Positions 6,782-8,000 of a stretch of 8,000 bases of DNA are shown piece after piece; the stretch's first letter is position 1; every line of letters starts with the position of its first letter. The position numbers and the translations under genes are program-made. The DNA comes from Proteobacteria bacterium UBA2996 (GTDB lineage: Bacteria > Pseudomonadota > Gammaproteobacteria > Arenicellales > UBA868): the NCBI GenBank assembly GCA_002346525.1, contig DDZY01000224.1, positions 1-8,000 of the forward strand. The letters are read 5' to 3'. Under the pieces are notes generated by a model. It did not search any database. It saw only the letters and a program-made list of their open reading frames with translations, and was not told the origin of the DNA.

Positions 6782-6799
6782 TTGTCAGCCAGATGACAA
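6782..6799. promoter_or_regulatory. Palindromic operator TTGTCA-N6-TGACAA, probable site of the adjacent Crp/Fnr-type regulator
   Basis: The two 6-base arms are exact inverted repeats separated by six bases (GCCAGA). The inner 5-base half-sites TGTCA and TGACA with N6 have the same geometry as a Crp site (TGTGA-N6-TCACA), with one base changed in each half. It lies between the divergently transcribed regulator and TTT operon, 132 bases from the tctC-like ATG and 56 bases from the regulator ATG. It is the only long perfect palindrome of this geometry that I found in the intergenic region. Confidence 0.6.
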
Positions 6800-6810
6800 G
6801 TCTTGATAAA
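6782..6810 (+). promoter_or_regulatory. Possible promoter of the regulator gene, overlapping the operator
   Basis: TTGTCA (6782-6787, five of six to the -35 consensus) and GATAAA (6805-6810, four of six to the -10 consensus) are separated by 17 bases. Transcription would begin near 6817, leaving a leader of about 38 bases. The -35 is the left arm of the palindrome, so a bound regulator would block it, giving autorepression. Inferred from sequence spacing only. Confidence 0.4.
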
Positions 6811-6843
6811 CCTTGACGGGTCCTCCGGATCGCTCGCCGTTCT

Positions 6844-6848
6844 GGAGG
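6844..6848 (+). promoter_or_regulatory. Ribosome binding site deciding the regulator start
   Basis: GGAGG lies six bases upstream of the ATG at 6855. A longer reading from a TTG at 6813 is open, but no comparable site precedes it and it would place the start inside the promoter region, so the ATG is preferred. Confidence 0.85.
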
Positions 6849-6854
6849 TTTGAA

Positions 6855-7637
6855 ATGAAAGAAGAGATTCAGCCGAACACATTTATAGAGGTCATAAACG
6901 AGGATCTTTCTCACCTCGATAAAAGAAGCGATTGGTCAAACGCGCATGCCCATTTTTTATCTAGTCTGTCGACTGAAGAAAGAACTGACTTTCTGAGGCA
7001 TTCGCGTCGCATTACTTTAGCTGCTAATGATCAGTTGTTTCGGGCAGGAGACCGCTCGGACAATGTTTATGTCGTAACGTCTGGCTGCATCAGACTTCTT
7101 CAATTGTCCGAAACTGGCAAAGAGACAATTCTCTGGTTCAATTTTCCTGGCGAAATCTTCGGTATCGCCGAGTCCTGGAGCGGCAACCAAAGACAGATAT
7201 ACGCGGTCGCTAACCAGGCAACCGAAGTGCTCTCAATCGATCGAATGGTGTTCGTGAATTTCCTCGGCACTCATCCGGAAGCTGCAATGAAGGCTATTGG
7301 TATTTTGTCGGCCAGATTTCGATCTCTAGGTCAGTCCTTGGTTGGCCTTGCTTCGGATAACGTTGAGAAACGCATTGGCCGTCTGTTATTGCGTTTTGCG
7401 TTGATCTCATCGGGCACGCAGGCATGTGACCACACCCTCCCTAACGAACTGTGTGTGAATGTCCGGCTGAGACACCAGGATATCGCGAATATGATAGGGG
7501 CAAGTCGACCCACAGTGTCGACCACTCTAGCGAATCTCAGAAAAAATGGATCACTGAGAATGGTCAATCGCCACCTTCACATTCTAGGATCAAGCGATTA
7601 CCACAAGCAGGCCTTAAAAAGGCGATCTCTCCTTTAG
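6855..7637 (+). CDS. Crp/Fnr-family transcriptional regulator
   Basis: This 260-residue protein has an N-terminal cyclic-nucleotide-binding-like beta-barrel and a C-terminal winged helix. The barrel spans about 50-130, with LFRAGDRSDNVYVVTSGCIRLL (61-82) and FPGEIFG (97-103). A long dimerisation helix covers about 140-166. The helix-turn-helix is RLRHQDIANMIGASRPTVSTTLANLRKNGSL (204-234). The protein has no N-terminal cysteine cluster, so it is not an Fe-S Fnr. The cAMP pocket is atypical: the Glu that follows the GxxxG turn in Crp is Ile104, and the Arg-Ser pair appears as R113-Q114. In the recognition helix R218 aligns with Crp R180, while P219 and T223 replace E181 and R185. It is divergent from the TTT operon, shares a 205-base regulatory region with a palindromic operator, and is most simply its local regulator. 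The effector is unknown. A 30-residue N-terminal extension precedes the barrel. Confidence 0.93.
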   Translation: MKEEIQPNTFIEVINEDLSHLDKRSDWSNAHAHFLSSLSTEERTDFLRHSRRITLAANDQLFRAGDRSDNVYVVTSGCIRLLQLSETGKETILWFNFPGEIFGIAESWSGNQRQIYAVANQATEVLSIDRMVFVNFLGTHPEAAMKAIGILSARFRSLGQSLVGLASDNVEKRIGRLLLRFALISSGTQACDHTLPNELCVNVRLRHQDIANMIGASRPTVSTTLANLRKNGSLRMVNRHLHILGSSDYHKQALKRRSLL

Positions 7638-7723
7638 TGTGAAGGTTGCACTAGCGATCAAAGAATCAGAACGAGGTAGGTGGCCCGCGATTGCCTCTCT
7701 TCTTCCGAACCGCACGTGACCTT

Positions 7724-8000
7724 TCAGGCGACACTTAGCAAGCCTGCCAGCCCGGTCAAATCCTTGAGCTCTGCATCCGCGACGATGCCTAGGCGCTCGG
7801 GTTGCTGGCCGAAACGGTTAATCCAGGCGACTTTAAATCCGAATGCTCCTGCGCCTGCGGCGTCCCATGCATTGGAGGACTGGAAGGCAATTTCCGAGGG
7901 AGTGACGCCAAGTTGATCCACGGCCATCTGGTAAACACGCGGGTCTGGTTTATAGATACCGATGGCATCGATTGAGATGACTGCATCGAAGACATCCTGA
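7724..8000 (-). CDS. Haloacid dehalogenase, type II (HAD superfamily), C-terminal part; 5' end outside window
   Basis: The minus-strand frame is open from the right edge to a TGA at 7724-7726, giving the last 91 residues. FDAVISIDAIGIYKPDPRVYQMA carries the motif III lysine (K17 of the visible part). FQSSNAWDAAGAGAFGFKVAWINR carries the SSN and motif IV Asp (S41, S42, N43, D46) typical of L-2-haloacid dehalogenases. These enzymes hydrolyse the carbon-halogen bond of short 2-haloalkanoates through an aspartyl ester, in the cytoplasm. The nucleophile Asp and motif II lie beyond the window and cannot be checked, and some members act on other substrates. The tail PERLGIVADAELKDLTGLAGLL is the usual C-terminus of the family. 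It is convergent with the regulator, with 86 bases between the stops and no convincing terminator. Whether it belongs to the same catabolic theme as the TTT cluster is unclear. Confidence 0.92.
   Translation of the reverse strand, partial: QDVFDAVISIDAIGIYKPDPRVYQMAVDQLGVTPSEIAFQSSNAWDAAGAGAFGFKVAWINRFGQQPERLGIVADAELKDLTGLAGLLSVA

Noticed and set aside
6803..6816. TTGATAAACCTTGA, considered as an Fnr box
   Set aside because: It is not an inverted repeat; the right half should be ATCAA, and the regulator has no Fe-S cysteines or Fnr-type recognition helix.
6813..6854. Extended N-terminus of the regulator from a TTG codon at 6813
   Set aside because: No ribosome site precedes it, it falls in the promoter region, and GGAGG at 6844-6848 is placed ideally for the ATG at 6855.
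7634..7654. Inverted repeat TAGTG...CACTA over the regulator stop codon, considered as a terminator
   Set aside because: Only six pairs with a wobble, and no T-run follows on either strand.

Overview
The window looks like a chromosomal segment of a Proteobacterium (Pseudomonadota) with roughly 50% GC. It carries a complete tripartite tricarboxylate transporter (TTT) with a Bug-family binding protein, a Crp/Fnr-type regulator, an HMG-CoA lyase and a type II haloacid dehalogenase, a mix common in heterotrophic beta- and gammaproteobacteria and marine relatives. The lineage is an inference from gene content only. I see no mobile element, CRISPR array, tRNA or rRNA.

Layout. Bases 1-243 (+) are the C-terminal end of an HMG-CoA lyase, followed by a hairpin (286-314) that may end its transcript. 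Bases 411-6649 (-) form one tightly packed leftward cluster. In transcription order it is: periplasmic binding protein (TctC/Bug-like), small membrane subunit TctB, large permease TctA, a 795-residue PHP/DUF3604-like protein with a complete predicted metal site, and a class I SAM-dependent methyltransferase. Bases 6855-7637 (+) are a divergent Crp/Fnr-family regulator. Bases 7724-8000 (-) are the C-terminal part of a type II haloacid dehalogenase that runs off the right edge.

How the genes may work together (inference). The binding protein captures a small carboxylate in the periplasm and TctA/TctB import it. The PHP-like protein has no signal peptide, so it would act on the imported compound in the cytoplasm, and the methyltransferase would act on the substrate or a product. 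Neither reaction can be named from the sequence. The 205-base divergent intergenic region holds a perfect palindrome, TTGTCA-N6-TGACAA (6782-6799), with Crp-type geometry. It sits at about -41.5 from a possible leftward promoter and covers the possible -35 of the regulator's own promoter. That suggests activation of the transporter operon together with autorepression. The regulator keeps the recognition-helix Arg that reads the first G of a Crp half-site, but lacks the Glu and the second Arg that read the G of the fourth position, and the palindrome has C there (TGTCA instead of TGTGA).

The most interesting unit is therefore the self-contained locus 411-7637: local regulator, operator, TTT transporter, uncharacterised PHP-like hydrolase and methyltransferase.
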